Below are positions 49,278-58,606 of a stretch of 64,000 nt of DNA, piece after piece. Under the pieces are notes generated by a model. That model was given only the letters and a program-made list of their open reading frames with translations. It was not told the origin of the DNA and ran no database searches. The stretch spans positions 2,294,001-2,358,000 of the forward strand of contig CP082962.1 of assembly GCA_021730285.1 (NCBI GenBank), in the 5' to 3' direction. Positions within the stretch are counted from its first letter, which is position 1. Every line of letters begins with the position of its first letter. The position numbers and the translations under genes were made by a program. The DNA comes from Desulfovibrio sp. JY (GTDB lineage Bacteria > Desulfobacterota > Desulfovibrionia > Desulfovibrionales > Desulfovibrionaceae).

Positions 49278-50201
49278 ATGCGTCCCCATTTTTTCATCTG
49301 CTGCCTGCTGGTCCTGTGCGGCCTGTCGCCCCAAGACTCGCCGGCCGGACAGGTTGAAAACGCCACCAGCGTGTTCACCCTGAGCGGCCTGTCCCTGCCG
49401 GACCTTGCGGCGCCGCGACGAGTGGACATGCGCCTCGCTCCCGGCCAAAGCGAAACGGTTTCCCTGCCGCCAGGCAAAAGCCGCCTCAAGGCGGACATGG
49501 GCATGGTCCGTTTCGTCTTTCCGGCCGGCGAATACGGCACGGCGCGAAAACTCGTGGTCCAGGGGAGCGACAAGCCTGTCCTCGTCGTCACGGACGCCCG
49601 GGGAATCCCACACCGCGTGCCAGGCACGATGCTGAACCTGCGCGCGGCTGACGCCGGGGACGAAGCGGTCTTCGACTGCCGCCAATTTCTGTCCCCGGCC
49701 GATGCCGCGGACGTCGGCGCCATTTTGGGCCTGAGTCCCGAGCAGCTGGCCTCCGGCTGGGAAGGCGCCGTAGCTTACGGTCCCTTACGCGGCACGGGGC
49801 ATCTCCGTTTGCGGCACGGCCGGGTGCGGCTGACCATTTCGGGCAAGCTGACGCCCGAGACCGTAGCCAGCGTGTTGGACGCGCTGGAGGCGCAAGGACG
49901 GCTCTGGCGCGTGGCGCTGCCGGGGCGCGGCAAGGTTTCCGATGGAATCGCCCTCTCCGGAGCGCAACGCCCAAAGGCCCTGCGGCAATTGGCTTCGGAC
50001 GTACAGGCCGGGCTGCGAAGCAAAGCGGGCGTCGCGCTGCTTGCGAGTGTGGACAGCGCGGCCTCGGGTGGCGCGGTGCTCGCCCCCAACCCGTCGGAGG
50101 ATGCCCGGTGCGTCCTGGTGGGAATGGACTTCGCCACGGCGCGGTGGCGGTTGTCTTTTGTCACCACGGCCCAAGCCAGGGCCAGAATGAAAACCTCCTG
50201 A
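49278..50201 (+). CDS. exported protein of unknown function
   Basis: 307 residues from ATG at 49,278. Signal peptide MRPHFFICCLLVLCGLSPQD. The middle region (DVGAILGLSPEQLASGWEGA) and the last part are alpha/beta (LTPETVASVLDALEAQGRLW). No family recognised. It overlaps no neighbour and sits within the exported-protein run. Confidence 0.75.
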   Translation: MRPHFFICCLLVLCGLSPQDSPAGQVENATSVFTLSGLSLPDLAAPRRVDMRLAPGQSETVSLPPGKSRLKADMGMVRFVFPAGEYGTARKLVVQGSDKPVLVVTDARGIPHRVPGTMLNLRAADAGDEAVFDCRQFLSPADAADVGAILGLSPEQLASGWEGAVAYGPLRGTGHLRLRHGRVRLTISGKLTPETVASVLDALEAQGRLWRVALPGRGKVSDGIALSGAQRPKALRQLASDVQAGLRSKAGVALLASVDSAASGGAVLAPNPSEDARCVLVGMDFATARWRLSFVTTAQARARMKTS

Positions 50202-50344
50202 AACATTGCGGGTGCGGTGCAGCCACGGCTGCCCCTTTTCTTTCGTTTCCCGACCGCGGGCTGCTTCCGGCGGTCTTGTCCATGGCGGCCGGCGAAGAGT
50301 CGGCCGTTTACTCCGCCCACGATCTTACCGAAAGGGAATTCCCC

Positions 50345-51685
50345 ATGCGATACGCATTCCGGTGTCTTGGCGCCGTCCTGCTGACGGGCTTACTCACAAT
50401 TCCCGGATTGGCCCATGGCGCGCGGTTGGTCCGGGAAGTCTCCATCGGGACGTTTCGTCTGTCCCATTTCCCGCGCTCCGTCATCGAACCGGACATGCAC
50501 TCCCCGAAAAGTGTGGCCTTCACCCCCGATGGCCGGCTGCTCCTTATCAACGCCCTGGAAGCCGGCAAGACCTTCGCCTTCGAAACCGGAACATGGCGCA
50601 AGGCATGGCAGGTCAGCCACGCCTTCCCGGCCTCCGAGCAAGCGCGCCACGAGGCCTTGATCCCGGACAATTTGCGGCAGTATTTCGATTTCCCCCCAAA
50701 AGCCCGGGCCTGGACAGGCAAGCCGGTGGAGATGGCCATCACCCCGGACGGACGTCTGGCCTACGTCACCAGCTATCGGAAAAATTTTGACCCGCATGGG
50801 CATCTGGCCAGTTCGGTCAGCATCATCGACATCGCCGCCGGCAAGCTGATCGCCTCCCTGCCCAGCGGCCCCATTCCCAAGTCCCCGGCCATCTCGCCCG
50901 ACGGAACACGGCTGGTGGTGGCCGACTGGGGGGACAATACCGTCTCGGTCTGGGAACTCGGCAAGGACGGGCTGCCCCTGCGCCTGGTGAACCATTTCGC
51001 CGTCGGGAAACGGCTCGACGTGTCCGGACTCACGGGTAACCGGGACGTGCAATGCGGCTATTGCCTGCGCGGCACGACCTTTGCCTCGGACGGCAAAACC
51101 GTGCTCATAAGCCGCATGAGCCGCAACAACGGCCTGGACATCGTGGACGCGGTTTCGGGCGCGCATGTCGGATTTTTGCCCGACGTGCCGACTTCCTTAC
51201 GGCATCTCGTTTGCACCCGGGGGATGGTCTACGCCTCGTCCTCGGCCGGAAAGTGCCTTGCCAGCATCAAGGAAGCAACGCTGTTGTCCCCCAAGCACAA
51301 ACCCCGCAGGGAGAACTGGCGCGTCCGGAAAGCGGACTCCGGCGTGCGCACCATCGCCGTGGCCGGCGACGTCCTTGTGGCGGCCATGCACGGCCGCAAG
51401 GAGATCGGCCTGTATGACGCCGCGAGCCTCGCCCCCCTGGAAAGGCTCCCGACGGCGGCCTGGCCCGTGGGTGCCTGCGTGTCCCCGGACAATCGCTGGA
51501 TTGCGGTCACAGCCCAGGGGTACCATGGTTCCGGCGGCAATATGGTGGCCGTTTACCGTCTTGAGGACGACCGCCAGCCCACCGTAGTGTGTTCCCTCGC
51601 CCTCGTGGCCGAAGAAAAACACGTGGATCGGTTGCGCTTCGCGATTGCTTCCCTGCAACAAAGCCTCGCGCTGGTTTTCAATTGA
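50345..51685 (+). CDS. exported YVTN-type beta-propeller protein
   Basis: 446 residues from ATG at 50,345 (AAAGGG upstream). Signal peptide ends GLAHGA. Repeated blades include SPKSVAFTPDGRLLLI, VEMAITPDGRLAYVTSYR, SPAISPDGTRLVVADWGDNT and GACVSPDNRWIAVTAQG, the pattern of seven-bladed YVTN/lactonase-like propellers. Likely a periplasmic binding or scaffold protein. Its end overlaps the convergent phosphatase gene by 8 bases. Confidence 0.85.
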   Translation: MRYAFRCLGAVLLTGLLTIPGLAHGARLVREVSIGTFRLSHFPRSVIEPDMHSPKSVAFTPDGRLLLINALEAGKTFAFETGTWRKAWQVSHAFPASEQARHEALIPDNLRQYFDFPPKARAWTGKPVEMAITPDGRLAYVTSYRKNFDPHGHLASSVSIIDIAAGKLIASLPSGPIPKSPAISPDGTRLVVADWGDNTVSVWELGKDGLPLRLVNHFAVGKRLDVSGLTGNRDVQCGYCLRGTTFASDGKTVLISRMSRNNGLDIVDAVSGAHVGFLPDVPTSLRHLVCTRGMVYASSSAGKCLASIKEATLLSPKHKPRRENWRVRKADSGVRTIAVAGDVLVAAMHGRKEIGLYDAASLAPLERLPTAAWPVGACVSPDNRWIAVTAQGYHGSGGNMVAVYRLEDDRQPTVVCSLALVAEEKHVDRLRFAIASLQQSLALVFN

Positions 51686-54317
51686 GTTCCTTTCCCTCCC
51701 GGGCGCGGGTGATGACCATAAGCGAAATGTCGTCCGTGGCGGGCCGTCCGGCCATGTGCCGCGCGAGATCTTCCCGCAGCCGCGCGACGATGCCTTCCGG
51801 CCCGGACTCGGGAGCGACCTCGCGACAGGCCCGGTCGAAGGATTCGGCCAGCCGCGCCTCGCCGTAGAGTTCGCCGCCGGAGGCGTCGGGAGCGTTGCCG
51901 GAGGGCGGCGGCCCCTGGGCCTCGTCCGCGCCGTCGGTGTAGAGCAGCAAGGATTGCCCCGGCGCAAGGCGCACGTGAAAGGTGGAATAACGCTGGCCGT
52001 CACGCACGCCGAGCACCAACTCGCCGGGCCAGGCCAAGGGCCGGGCAGCGCCTGGCGAAAACCCGTCTCCTTGCGGCTCGGGTCCGGGCAGCGGCGGCGG
52101 ATGCCCGGCGCTGGCCCAGGAGAAGGTTCCGTCCCGGTCCAGGATGCCCACGAGCATGGTCACGAACATGGAGGAATTCTCGCGGCGCAAAAGCGCGCTG
52201 TTGAGGCGGGACAGCGTTTCGGCCGGGGAAAGGCCGGCCAACAGAAAGGCGCGGGCCAGGGACATGGTGCGGCTCATGACGATGGCCGCGGGAATGCCCT
52301 TGCCGCACACGTCGCCCATGAGGCAGCAAATCCGGGTCGGGTCTGCGGGATCGGGCACGAAACAGTCGTGCAGGTCGCCGCAGACCTCGCGGCACATATC
52401 CAGCCCGGCATGGACGGCGGCCCAGGGCAGGCGGGGAAAGACGGCTGGCAGCATGGAGCGTTGGATGTTTCGGGCCAGCTCCAGCTCGTTGCGCATGCGC
52501 TGCTCGGCCGCGGCGCTGTTGACGAGATTGCGAAACGAGGCCCGCAGGGTCACCCGCACCCGCTCGAAGGTATCGAGCATCCGGCCTATTTCGTCGGCGA
52601 AACGCGCCCTGGGCACGGGCGCGTCCAGGTCGCCCTGGCCGAAACGTTCCAGACAGGAGGCCAGGTCGTGCAGGGGGCGCAACGTGCGCGAGGTCACGAG
52701 CCAGGTGACGCAGCCGATGCACAGCGGTCCCAGAATGGCCATGAGGAAAAAGGCCCGGGGCAGTTCCTGCGGCGCGTCGCCGAGTTCCTCGCTGGAAACA
52801 AGCAGGGCCAGGGACCAGCCCGGCGTGCCCATGGGGTAATAGGCCAGGGACGTGGGCCCTTCCCAGGGCAGCGGCCAGGGGGTGGCGTCCCCATGGAGGA
52901 TCGGCCGCAGTTGGACCACTCCTTTTCCCCCGGCCAGGATTTTCTTTTCCAAGGCCAGGATTCCCGACGCATGGTCTTGGCGCGCCTCGTCGGCAAGGCT
53001 CTGCGGGCCGCTGCCCATCCGCCGCCCCACGGGATAGATGACGTACTGTCCGGTATGATCGAGGAAGAAGGGGACCGCGTTTTGAAAACCGGCCAGGGCG
53101 TGCAGCGTCCTGTCGATCCAGGGCATGACGATGATCGTGCCGATCCAGCCGTCCTCAGGCCTGCCCGAGGGGGTCAGGGGCACGGCATAGAGCATGGCCG
53201 CATGGGGATCGTCCTTGCCGAAGGTCATGGGGAGGCGTTGCCAGCGGGCGGGCGCGTCGCCGGCGGCAACCAGGGCCGTCAGGTCCCGATCCAGGCCCTC
53301 CCGGCGCGGTTCCCCGTCGCGCATACGGTACAACCAGGTTTTCCCGCCGTATCCCGTCACGACGCCGAGGACGGGAACCTCGGCCACCAGGGAACGCAGT
53401 GTCGGGCCGTTTTGCAGTCGCCGCAGCAGCGCGTCCGGATGCCCGGCCAGTTGCGCGATATCGGGGAGAAGGCGGGCGTTTCGGGCCAGACGCTCCACGG
53501 CGTCCCCCACACGCGCAATGAATGTCGAGGAGATAACCGACTGGGTGTGCATGGCCTGCATGGCGCGGGTGGTGGCGTTGGCGGCGCGCACGTTTGCCAC
53601 TTCCAGGGAATACAGCGCCATGGCCCCCCAGATGAGCGCCACGGAGCACAGGGTGAACACGACGGTCTGGCGCAGGGCCAGATTACCGAACCAGACCGCG
53701 CGCAGCCGGTCCAGCCTATTGCCGGCCTTGGCGGCCGGGGATGCGGCGTTCGGGGAACCCGTATCCGTCGCGCTGCGGCCGTTGAGCGGCAACTCGAGGC
53801 AAAGCCGGTTGCCGGAGCCTGTCCATTGGTACTCGGTCCGCGCGGTCAGCAGACGCACCAGGGTGAGGCCGCGTCCGCCGACCGGGGTGTCGCGGATGCC
53901 GGCCACGGGTTTGGGCTCGTAGGCGAGGGGATTGAAGGGCTTGCCCGTGTCGCGCAGCACGATGCGGACAACGCCCTGGGGAGGACGCGGTCCCGTTGTA
54001 CCATGGCCTTGGGCCGACGCGGGCGGGTCCTTGTCGCCGGGCGTTTCCCCTGGCCTGTCCGCCGCCAGATGTTCCAGCTGCAGGTCGACCTTCCCCTGGG
54101 CGTCGCGGACAGCGCCATGCATGCAGATGTTCGCAAGCAGTTCATCGAGCACAAGGCGCAACGAAAGGCCGTCGTCGCGGACGATGCCTTGCTGGGCGGC
54201 CCATTCCTGGACAACGGCGAGGATGCCCTCCACGGTGTCCGGTTGGGCGTCGAAACGCAGGACAAGGGTGCGCTTCTCCGTGGCGGCGGGTGGGAAAGCG
54301 GGGTCAGCGTGCGGCAT
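51678..54317 (-). CDS. fused anti-sigma-type kinase, membrane sensor, HAMP and SpoIIE phosphatase
   Basis: 879 residues from ATG at 54,317 (GGGGGG before it); upstream in-frame starts would overlap the divergent gene. Residues about 15-180 are an RsbW/HATPase-type kinase domain with N-box LVLDELLANICMHG and G-boxes LRDTGKPFNPL and VGGRGLTLVR. Two membrane helices (VVFTLCSVALIWGAMALYSL and FFLMAILGPLCIGCVTWLV) bracket an extracytoplasmic Cache-like sensor. HAMP follows, then a SpoIIE/PP2C domain (GDVCGKGIPAAIVM, WASAGHPPPLPG, LLLYTDGADEAQ, DDISLMVI). Kinase and phosphatase of a partner-switching pathway are thus in one chain. Confidence 0.9.
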   Translation of the reverse strand: MPHADPAFPPAATEKRTLVLRFDAQPDTVEGILAVVQEWAAQQGIVRDDGLSLRLVLDELLANICMHGAVRDAQGKVDLQLEHLAADRPGETPGDKDPPASAQGHGTTGPRPPQGVVRIVLRDTGKPFNPLAYEPKPVAGIRDTPVGGRGLTLVRLLTARTEYQWTGSGNRLCLELPLNGRSATDTGSPNAASPAAKAGNRLDRLRAVWFGNLALRQTVVFTLCSVALIWGAMALYSLEVANVRAANATTRAMQAMHTQSVISSTFIARVGDAVERLARNARLLPDIAQLAGHPDALLRRLQNGPTLRSLVAEVPVLGVVTGYGGKTWLYRMRDGEPRREGLDRDLTALVAAGDAPARWQRLPMTFGKDDPHAAMLYAVPLTPSGRPEDGWIGTIIVMPWIDRTLHALAGFQNAVPFFLDHTGQYVIYPVGRRMGSGPQSLADEARQDHASGILALEKKILAGGKGVVQLRPILHGDATPWPLPWEGPTSLAYYPMGTPGWSLALLVSSEELGDAPQELPRAFFLMAILGPLCIGCVTWLVTSRTLRPLHDLASCLERFGQGDLDAPVPRARFADEIGRMLDTFERVRVTLRASFRNLVNSAAAEQRMRNELELARNIQRSMLPAVFPRLPWAAVHAGLDMCREVCGDLHDCFVPDPADPTRICCLMGDVCGKGIPAAIVMSRTMSLARAFLLAGLSPAETLSRLNSALLRRENSSMFVTMLVGILDRDGTFSWASAGHPPPLPGPEPQGDGFSPGAARPLAWPGELVLGVRDGQRYSTFHVRLAPGQSLLLYTDGADEAQGPPPSGNAPDASGGELYGEARLAESFDRACREVAPESGPEGIVARLREDLARHMAGRPATDDISLMVITRAREGKELN

Positions 54318-54408
54318 CGGTCCCCCCCGCCCAGGGAAACTTGCATCGCCCATTTTTTGGGCATATGTCGTAGACTGCCCAATTATCACCCATGATTCGC
54401 AACCGCCT
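54318..54408. promoter_or_regulatory. divergent promoter region between sensor-phosphatase and regulator
   Basis: A 91-base gap between two divergent signalling genes, so it must carry both promoters or one of them. It includes GCCCATTTTTTGGGC, a short inverted repeat (54,349-54,363) that could be an operator. No TGGCAC-N5-TTGC sigma-54 box is visible. Confidence 0.45.
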
Positions 54409-55707
54409 ATGGATACGCCCTTGCTGTACGCCAAGCTGACCCAGATTTGTGAAGCAATAAGTCGCGGAGAATACGAACAGGCCAAGGCCGTTTTCGACCT
54501 GCCCCCCGGCGACGGTCAGGCCAATCCGGGCAATGTCCTGGCCGAGGCTCTGGGCATGATGCTGGTGCGCATCGAAGCGCGCGAGTTCGAACTGGGCCGC
54601 GCCATCACGGAGCTGACCGCCACCCGCGAGGAGCTTGTCTGGCACAAGGACCGGCTGGCCCATGAAAACAGCCGGCTGCGCGCGGAATTGCGGCGCAAGT
54701 CCGACGGCGCGCGCCCCGTGGCCTCCGCGCCGGCCATGCTCCAGCTCATGCGCCAGGCCGAGCGGGCCGCCCTTGTGGACGCGAACCTGCTCATCACCGG
54801 CGAGACCGGGACGGGCAAGGGCGTGTTCGCGCGCCACATCCACGCCATGAGCCAGCGGGCGGGGAAGCCTTTTATCCCCATCAACTGCGCGGCCATTCCC
54901 GCCTCGCTGCTGGAAAGCGAACTGTTCGGCATCGAGGCCGGGGTGGCTTCCGGCGTCCAGGCCCGGATCGGACGTTTCGAGCAGGCCGCCGGGGGCGCCA
55001 TCCTGCTGGATGAAATCGGGGACATGCCCCTGGAAAGCCAGGCCAAGCTGTTGCATGTCATCGAGACGGGTGTGGTGGAGCGCGTGGGCGGGCGCAAACC
55101 CATCAGCGTCGGCGTGCGCATCATGGCCGCCACCCACCGCGACCTGGAACGCCGCGTGGCCGAGGGGTCGTTTCGGGCCGACCTTTTTTACCGCCTCAAT
55201 GTCATGCGCTTGCATATTCCCCCTCTGCGGGAACGCCGGGAAGATATTCCCCTGCTGGCGCGGCTGTTCCTGGCCCGGCTGGCCGAGCGCTCGCCCTTTG
55301 CCGCCTCTATCGTCGCCCCGGCAGCCCTGAAGCTTTTACTGGCCCACTGCTGGCCCGGCAATATTCGCGAACTCGAAAACGAGTTGGAACGTTCCGCCCT
55401 CCTGGCCGAAGGGCCGGCCATCGGCCCCGGCGACCTCTCTCCCCTTATCGGGATGGCTGCACCGCTGGAGGACGATTGCGCCGTCTCGCCGGAACGGTCC
55501 CGGCCGGACATGGAAGACGAAGCCGCCGCCGCGCAGGACGCGCGCATCGCCACGCTGGCGGAAGTGGAATCCGCCCATATCCGGACCGTGCTGGACCGGA
55601 TGGGGGGCAACAAGTCAAAGACCGCGCAGGCCCTTGGCATCAGCCGGGAAGGGTTGCGCGTCAAACTGGAAAGGACGCGCGCAAACCACGGGCCTCAGAC
55701 CTCCTGA
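54409..55707 (+). CDS. AAA+/Fis-type transcription regulator (sigma-54 activator family, altered GAFTGA)
   Basis: 432 residues. The N-terminal 100 residues are helical with a likely coiled coil and no known receiver domain. The AAA+ core has Walker A GETGTGKG (131-138), Walker B LLDEIGD (199-205) and RADLFYRLN. The loop that normally reads GAFTGA reads GVASGV (178-183), so standard sigma-54 contact is doubtful. The C-terminus has a Fis helix-turn-helix (NKSKTAQALGISREGLRVKL). It lies between two sensor-phosphatase genes and probably regulates them or their target genes. Confidence 0.9.
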   Translation: MDTPLLYAKLTQICEAISRGEYEQAKAVFDLPPGDGQANPGNVLAEALGMMLVRIEAREFELGRAITELTATREELVWHKDRLAHENSRLRAELRRKSDGARPVASAPAMLQLMRQAERAALVDANLLITGETGTGKGVFARHIHAMSQRAGKPFIPINCAAIPASLLESELFGIEAGVASGVQARIGRFEQAAGGAILLDEIGDMPLESQAKLLHVIETGVVERVGGRKPISVGVRIMAATHRDLERRVAEGSFRADLFYRLNVMRLHIPPLRERREDIPLLARLFLARLAERSPFAASIVAPAALKLLLAHCWPGNIRELENELERSALLAEGPAIGPGDLSPLIGMAAPLEDDCAVSPERSRPDMEDEAAAAQDARIATLAEVESAHIRTVLDRMGGNKSKTAQALGISREGLRVKLERTRANHGPQTS

Positions 55708-57638
55708 CGGCCGGCGTCCTCGGGCGACACGTTCCAGGGATCGACCGGAGGCCGCGGCGTGCCCTTGGCGACGTCGCCCCGCCAACGCACCGCGAAAAAG
55801 GTCAGGTCGTCCTGGGGCGGGCCACCGGCATGCTGGCGTATCCGCGCGTAAAGCGCCCGCACAAGGTCAGCCGGCGCATCGGTATTTCCCGCCAGGAAAC
55901 GCCGTAACGCGCGTTCCCCGTAGGATCTTCCCAGGGCATCCGTCACGGAAAGCAGGCGTGGTCCGGCAAAAAGCAGCGTTTCCCCCCGGCGCAAACGGAT
56001 CTCGCGCTCCGGATATGTTTCCTTGTCGCGGATGCCGAGCGGCATGTTGCCGGTCCAGTCCAACTGATCCACCTCCCGCCCCAGACTGCGAAACGGCGGC
56101 GTGTGCCCCGCGCTGGCCCAACGCAGCAGACCGTCGTCCAGGTCCAGGATCCCCGCGAAAACGCTGACCATGTGCTGTTCGCGGGAGGCCGTCGGCCCGA
56201 GCACCCGGTTGCTGTGCTCCAGGGCCTTGCCCGGGGGCAGGCCGGTCAGCAGCAATTCATGCAGCAGCGGGATGATCCGACTGGTCAGCAAGGCGGCGGG
56301 CACGCCGTGGGCGGCGGCATTGCCCATGACGCAGCACAGACGCCGGGGGCTTTGGAAAAAATAGTCGTACATGTCGCCGCACACGTCCCCGGCCGTATGC
56401 GCAAAGGCCGCCACCTCCATATCGGCCGTCTGGGGGAGCTTTGGCGGGCGCATGGATTCCTGCATGCCGCGGGCGAAGGTCATTTCGCCGAAAAGTCGCT
56501 CCCGTGTCCGTCCGATCAAAGTCAGGTCCTGCATGCGCTGTCGCAGGGCCCGGCGCAGTTTCTCCGTGGCCAGGCGCAGGCGTTGGGCTTCATCGGGAAA
56601 ACGGGTGGCGGGCCCTGGGGCCGGTGCGTGCGGATCGGCCTCCAGCTCCCCGCGCGCCAGCCGCGCGGCCAGCCGGCCCAGGGGCTTGAGTGGACTGAGC
56701 ACCGTTTTGGAGGTGCGGTGCAGGCTGTAGGCGGCCAGCACCAAAACTGCCAGTCCAATGAGGCCCAGCAGGTGCGTCAGCCCGTCGAGGTCGCCAAAGA
56801 GGTCCTTGCGCGGGATGAGCAATCCCAAATGCAGTTCGCCGCCGGCCATCGGCATGAAAACAGCCATGTACGGCGTATCCTTCCAGACGAAGCTGCTCTC
56901 CCCGGAGGCCTGGGCCAACATGCGGGTCTTGAGCCGGGCCAAGGGGATGTCGTCTTGCGGCGGCAGGGTCCACATCCCATTGCGCGTGAGGAAGAATACA
57001 CTGCCGTTTGTAAAGGGACTGAAGGAACGCACGCGGTCGGAGAACCAGGAAATAGCCAGGCTGACGCTGCAAATGCCGATGGTTTCGGTTTTCCCGCCGC
57101 TGTCCGTGTCCACGATCGGCACGGAATAGCGCAGCATGAGATTGCGTGCGGCATCCACTTCGGGCGCGTGCCACTGCGGGGCGGTAAAAGCCTGGACGCG
57201 CTGCCGCGTCCATTCCGTCATGGGGGGAGGGCCGACCGACAGCAACTTCTTGCTGTCGTAGCGGCGCATGGTCACCTTGCCGTGTGCGTCCAACAGGAGC
57301 ACGTCCACAATCTGGCGTCCACGCGCATCGGAAATGATGGCGGACAGGTCCGCGTCGGCGGCTTTCTGCTCCTGCCCGTTTAAATGGGGAAAGGTGGCGA
57401 CCAACCGGAGCAGGGGCTGCATGCCGCGCTTAAGCCAGTTGCGGTTGTAATCGTCCTGCCGGGCGATGCTGCCCACAAGCTGGGCCACCTGCCCCCGGGC
57501 TGAAGCGAGTATCTGATCCCGGGCGTGCAGATAGCCAAGTGTCAGCAACAGCGCCAGCACCCCCACCAACCCCACCAGGATCGGTAGGGATTGGCGTGTT
57601 TCCAAGCGATAGCGCCAAGCTACCCGGGATGGGTTCAA
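55695..57638 (-). CDS. membrane sensor with HAMP and SpoIIE-type phosphatase
   Basis: 647 residues from TTG at 57,638, which overlaps the STAS gene stop as TTGA, a sign of translational coupling. Membrane helices near residues 20-37 and 290-310 bracket a Cache-type sensor (VVDVLLLDAHG-like core). HAMP follows, then the phosphatase with GDVCGDMYDYFF, NAAAHGVPAALLTSRI, WASAGHTPPF and PQDDLTFFAV. It would dephosphorylate the STAS antagonist encoded just upstream. The usual second GDV Asp region is NAAAHG here, slightly atypical. Confidence 0.9.
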   Translation of the reverse strand: MNPSRVAWRYRLETRQSLPILVGLVGVLALLLTLGYLHARDQILASARGQVAQLVGSIARQDDYNRNWLKRGMQPLLRLVATFPHLNGQEQKAADADLSAIISDARGRQIVDVLLLDAHGKVTMRRYDSKKLLSVGPPPMTEWTRQRVQAFTAPQWHAPEVDAARNLMLRYSVPIVDTDSGGKTETIGICSVSLAISWFSDRVRSFSPFTNGSVFFLTRNGMWTLPPQDDIPLARLKTRMLAQASGESSFVWKDTPYMAVFMPMAGGELHLGLLIPRKDLFGDLDGLTHLLGLIGLAVLVLAAYSLHRTSKTVLSPLKPLGRLAARLARGELEADPHAPAPGPATRFPDEAQRLRLATEKLRRALRQRMQDLTLIGRTRERLFGEMTFARGMQESMRPPKLPQTADMEVAAFAHTAGDVCGDMYDYFFQSPRRLCCVMGNAAAHGVPAALLTSRIIPLLHELLLTGLPPGKALEHSNRVLGPTASREQHMVSVFAGILDLDDGLLRWASAGHTPPFRSLGREVDQLDWTGNMPLGIRDKETYPEREIRLRRGETLLFAGPRLLSVTDALGRSYGERALRRFLAGNTDAPADLVRALYARIRQHAGGPPQDDLTFFAVRWRGDVAKGTPRPPVDPWNVSPEDAGRQEV

Positions 57639-57979
57639 GCCTTGTCCTTAAACGCCCGCAGAGCCGTGTCCACATCGGGGTATTCGGGAAACAGACTGCT
57701 AAAGCCGCTGCCCACGAAAACCTTGCGCACCTGGGCTTGCAGCGAACTCATATGAATGCCCCCCTGTAGGGGCTCCAGCAACTTCCCGGTGTTGAGCAGG
57801 CTGCGCAGGCCGAAAGAACTCACGTAATCCACCCCGGCGGCGTCGATGACGACCAGACGCATGCCCTCCCGCACCAACGCCGCGCACTGTTGCTCGAAGG
57901 CCGAGGCGGAAAAGGTGTCCCAGCGCCCGGAGAGTGTGATAATGTATGCGCCCTGGGCGGGACGGACCTGTATTTCCAT
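57635..57979 (-). CDS. STAS anti-sigma factor antagonist
   Basis: 114 residues from ATG at 57,979 (GGAGCACGCT). It has the STAS fold with GRWDTFSASAFEQQCAALV and the phosphorylation region AGVDYVSSFGLRSLL, where one Ser of the SS pair would be the target. Unphosphorylated antagonist binds the anti-sigma kinase. The kinase partner may be the N-terminal domain of the protein at 51,678, and the phosphatases are that protein and the one coupled to this gene. Confidence 0.92.
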   Translation of the reverse strand: MEIQVRPAQGAYIITLSGRWDTFSASAFEQQCAALVREGMRLVVIDAAGVDYVSSFGLRSLLNTGKLLEPLQGGIHMSSLQAQVRKVFVGSGFSSLFPEYPDVDTALRAFKDKA

Positions 57980-58131
57980 AGCGTGCTCCGGGCCGTGCCC
58001 AGTCGAATATGCTACCAAAAAAACGATACCGCTCCAAGTGCATTGCGTCGCCTCACGGCGGGCCTGACCGAAGGCCACCTCCCGGGTCTGAAAAACCTCA
58101 TGAACCCGCTCCCATACGAAGCGCGTCGTGC

Positions 58132-58548
58132 TTATTTTCCAATCTGGACATCCAGGGTATAATGCGTGTCGTCACCCCGCATGGCACCGACAATGATTTT
58201 GTAGGTACCGTCCACGGGCAGGACCCCTTTCCACGCGGTGGCATCGTCATCCTTGCCGGCTTTGGGCAGGTAGGCTTCCTCCTTGCCGGGCTTTTGGATG
58301 TGGAACAACACAAGCTTGTGCTTGTTGGACACTTTCACCTGCATGGTTTGTCCGGCCTTGGCCGTTATGGGATAGATATCGCGGTCCATCCCCTGGATCT
58401 CGCCTTTGAGGCTGGCGCTGTTGCCCCCGGACGCGAATTTGATTTGGGGCTTATCTCCGGCGACAGCAGCAGTCGCGAGGCACAAGAACATAATGAATGG
58501 CAGCGTGCGCGCCGTCAGGACGCGAAGAATGCTACAGCTCCTGGACAT
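58132..58548 (-). CDS. small exported protein, PPC/beta-sandwich-like
   Basis: 138 residues from ATG at 58,548 (GAGGAGAAATCAC). Signal peptide ends TAAVAGDK. The mature part resembles bacterial pre-peptidase C-terminal-like beta-sandwiches (SASLKGEIQGMDRDIYPITA, HYTLDVQIGK). It probably binds other proteins or matrix in the periplasm. Separate transcript from the STAS gene is likely. Confidence 0.78.
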   Translation of the reverse strand: MSRSCSILRVLTARTLPFIMFLCLATAAVAGDKPQIKFASGGNSASLKGEIQGMDRDIYPITAKAGQTMQVKVSNKHKLVLFHIQKPGKEEAYLPKAGKDDDATAWKGVLPVDGTYKIIVGAMRGDDTHYTLDVQIGK

Positions 58549-58606
58549 GTGATTTCTCCTCGGTTGTAGGCCTGGAAAGCCTGTTTCAGACGGAAAGAAC
58601 CGTTTG

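Noticed and set aside
51645-54395. 916-codon + strand open frame opposite the kinase-phosphatase
   Set aside because: The minus strand encodes clear kinase and phosphatase motifs throughout; the + frame is Gly/Arg/His-rich and is a reverse-strand shadow.
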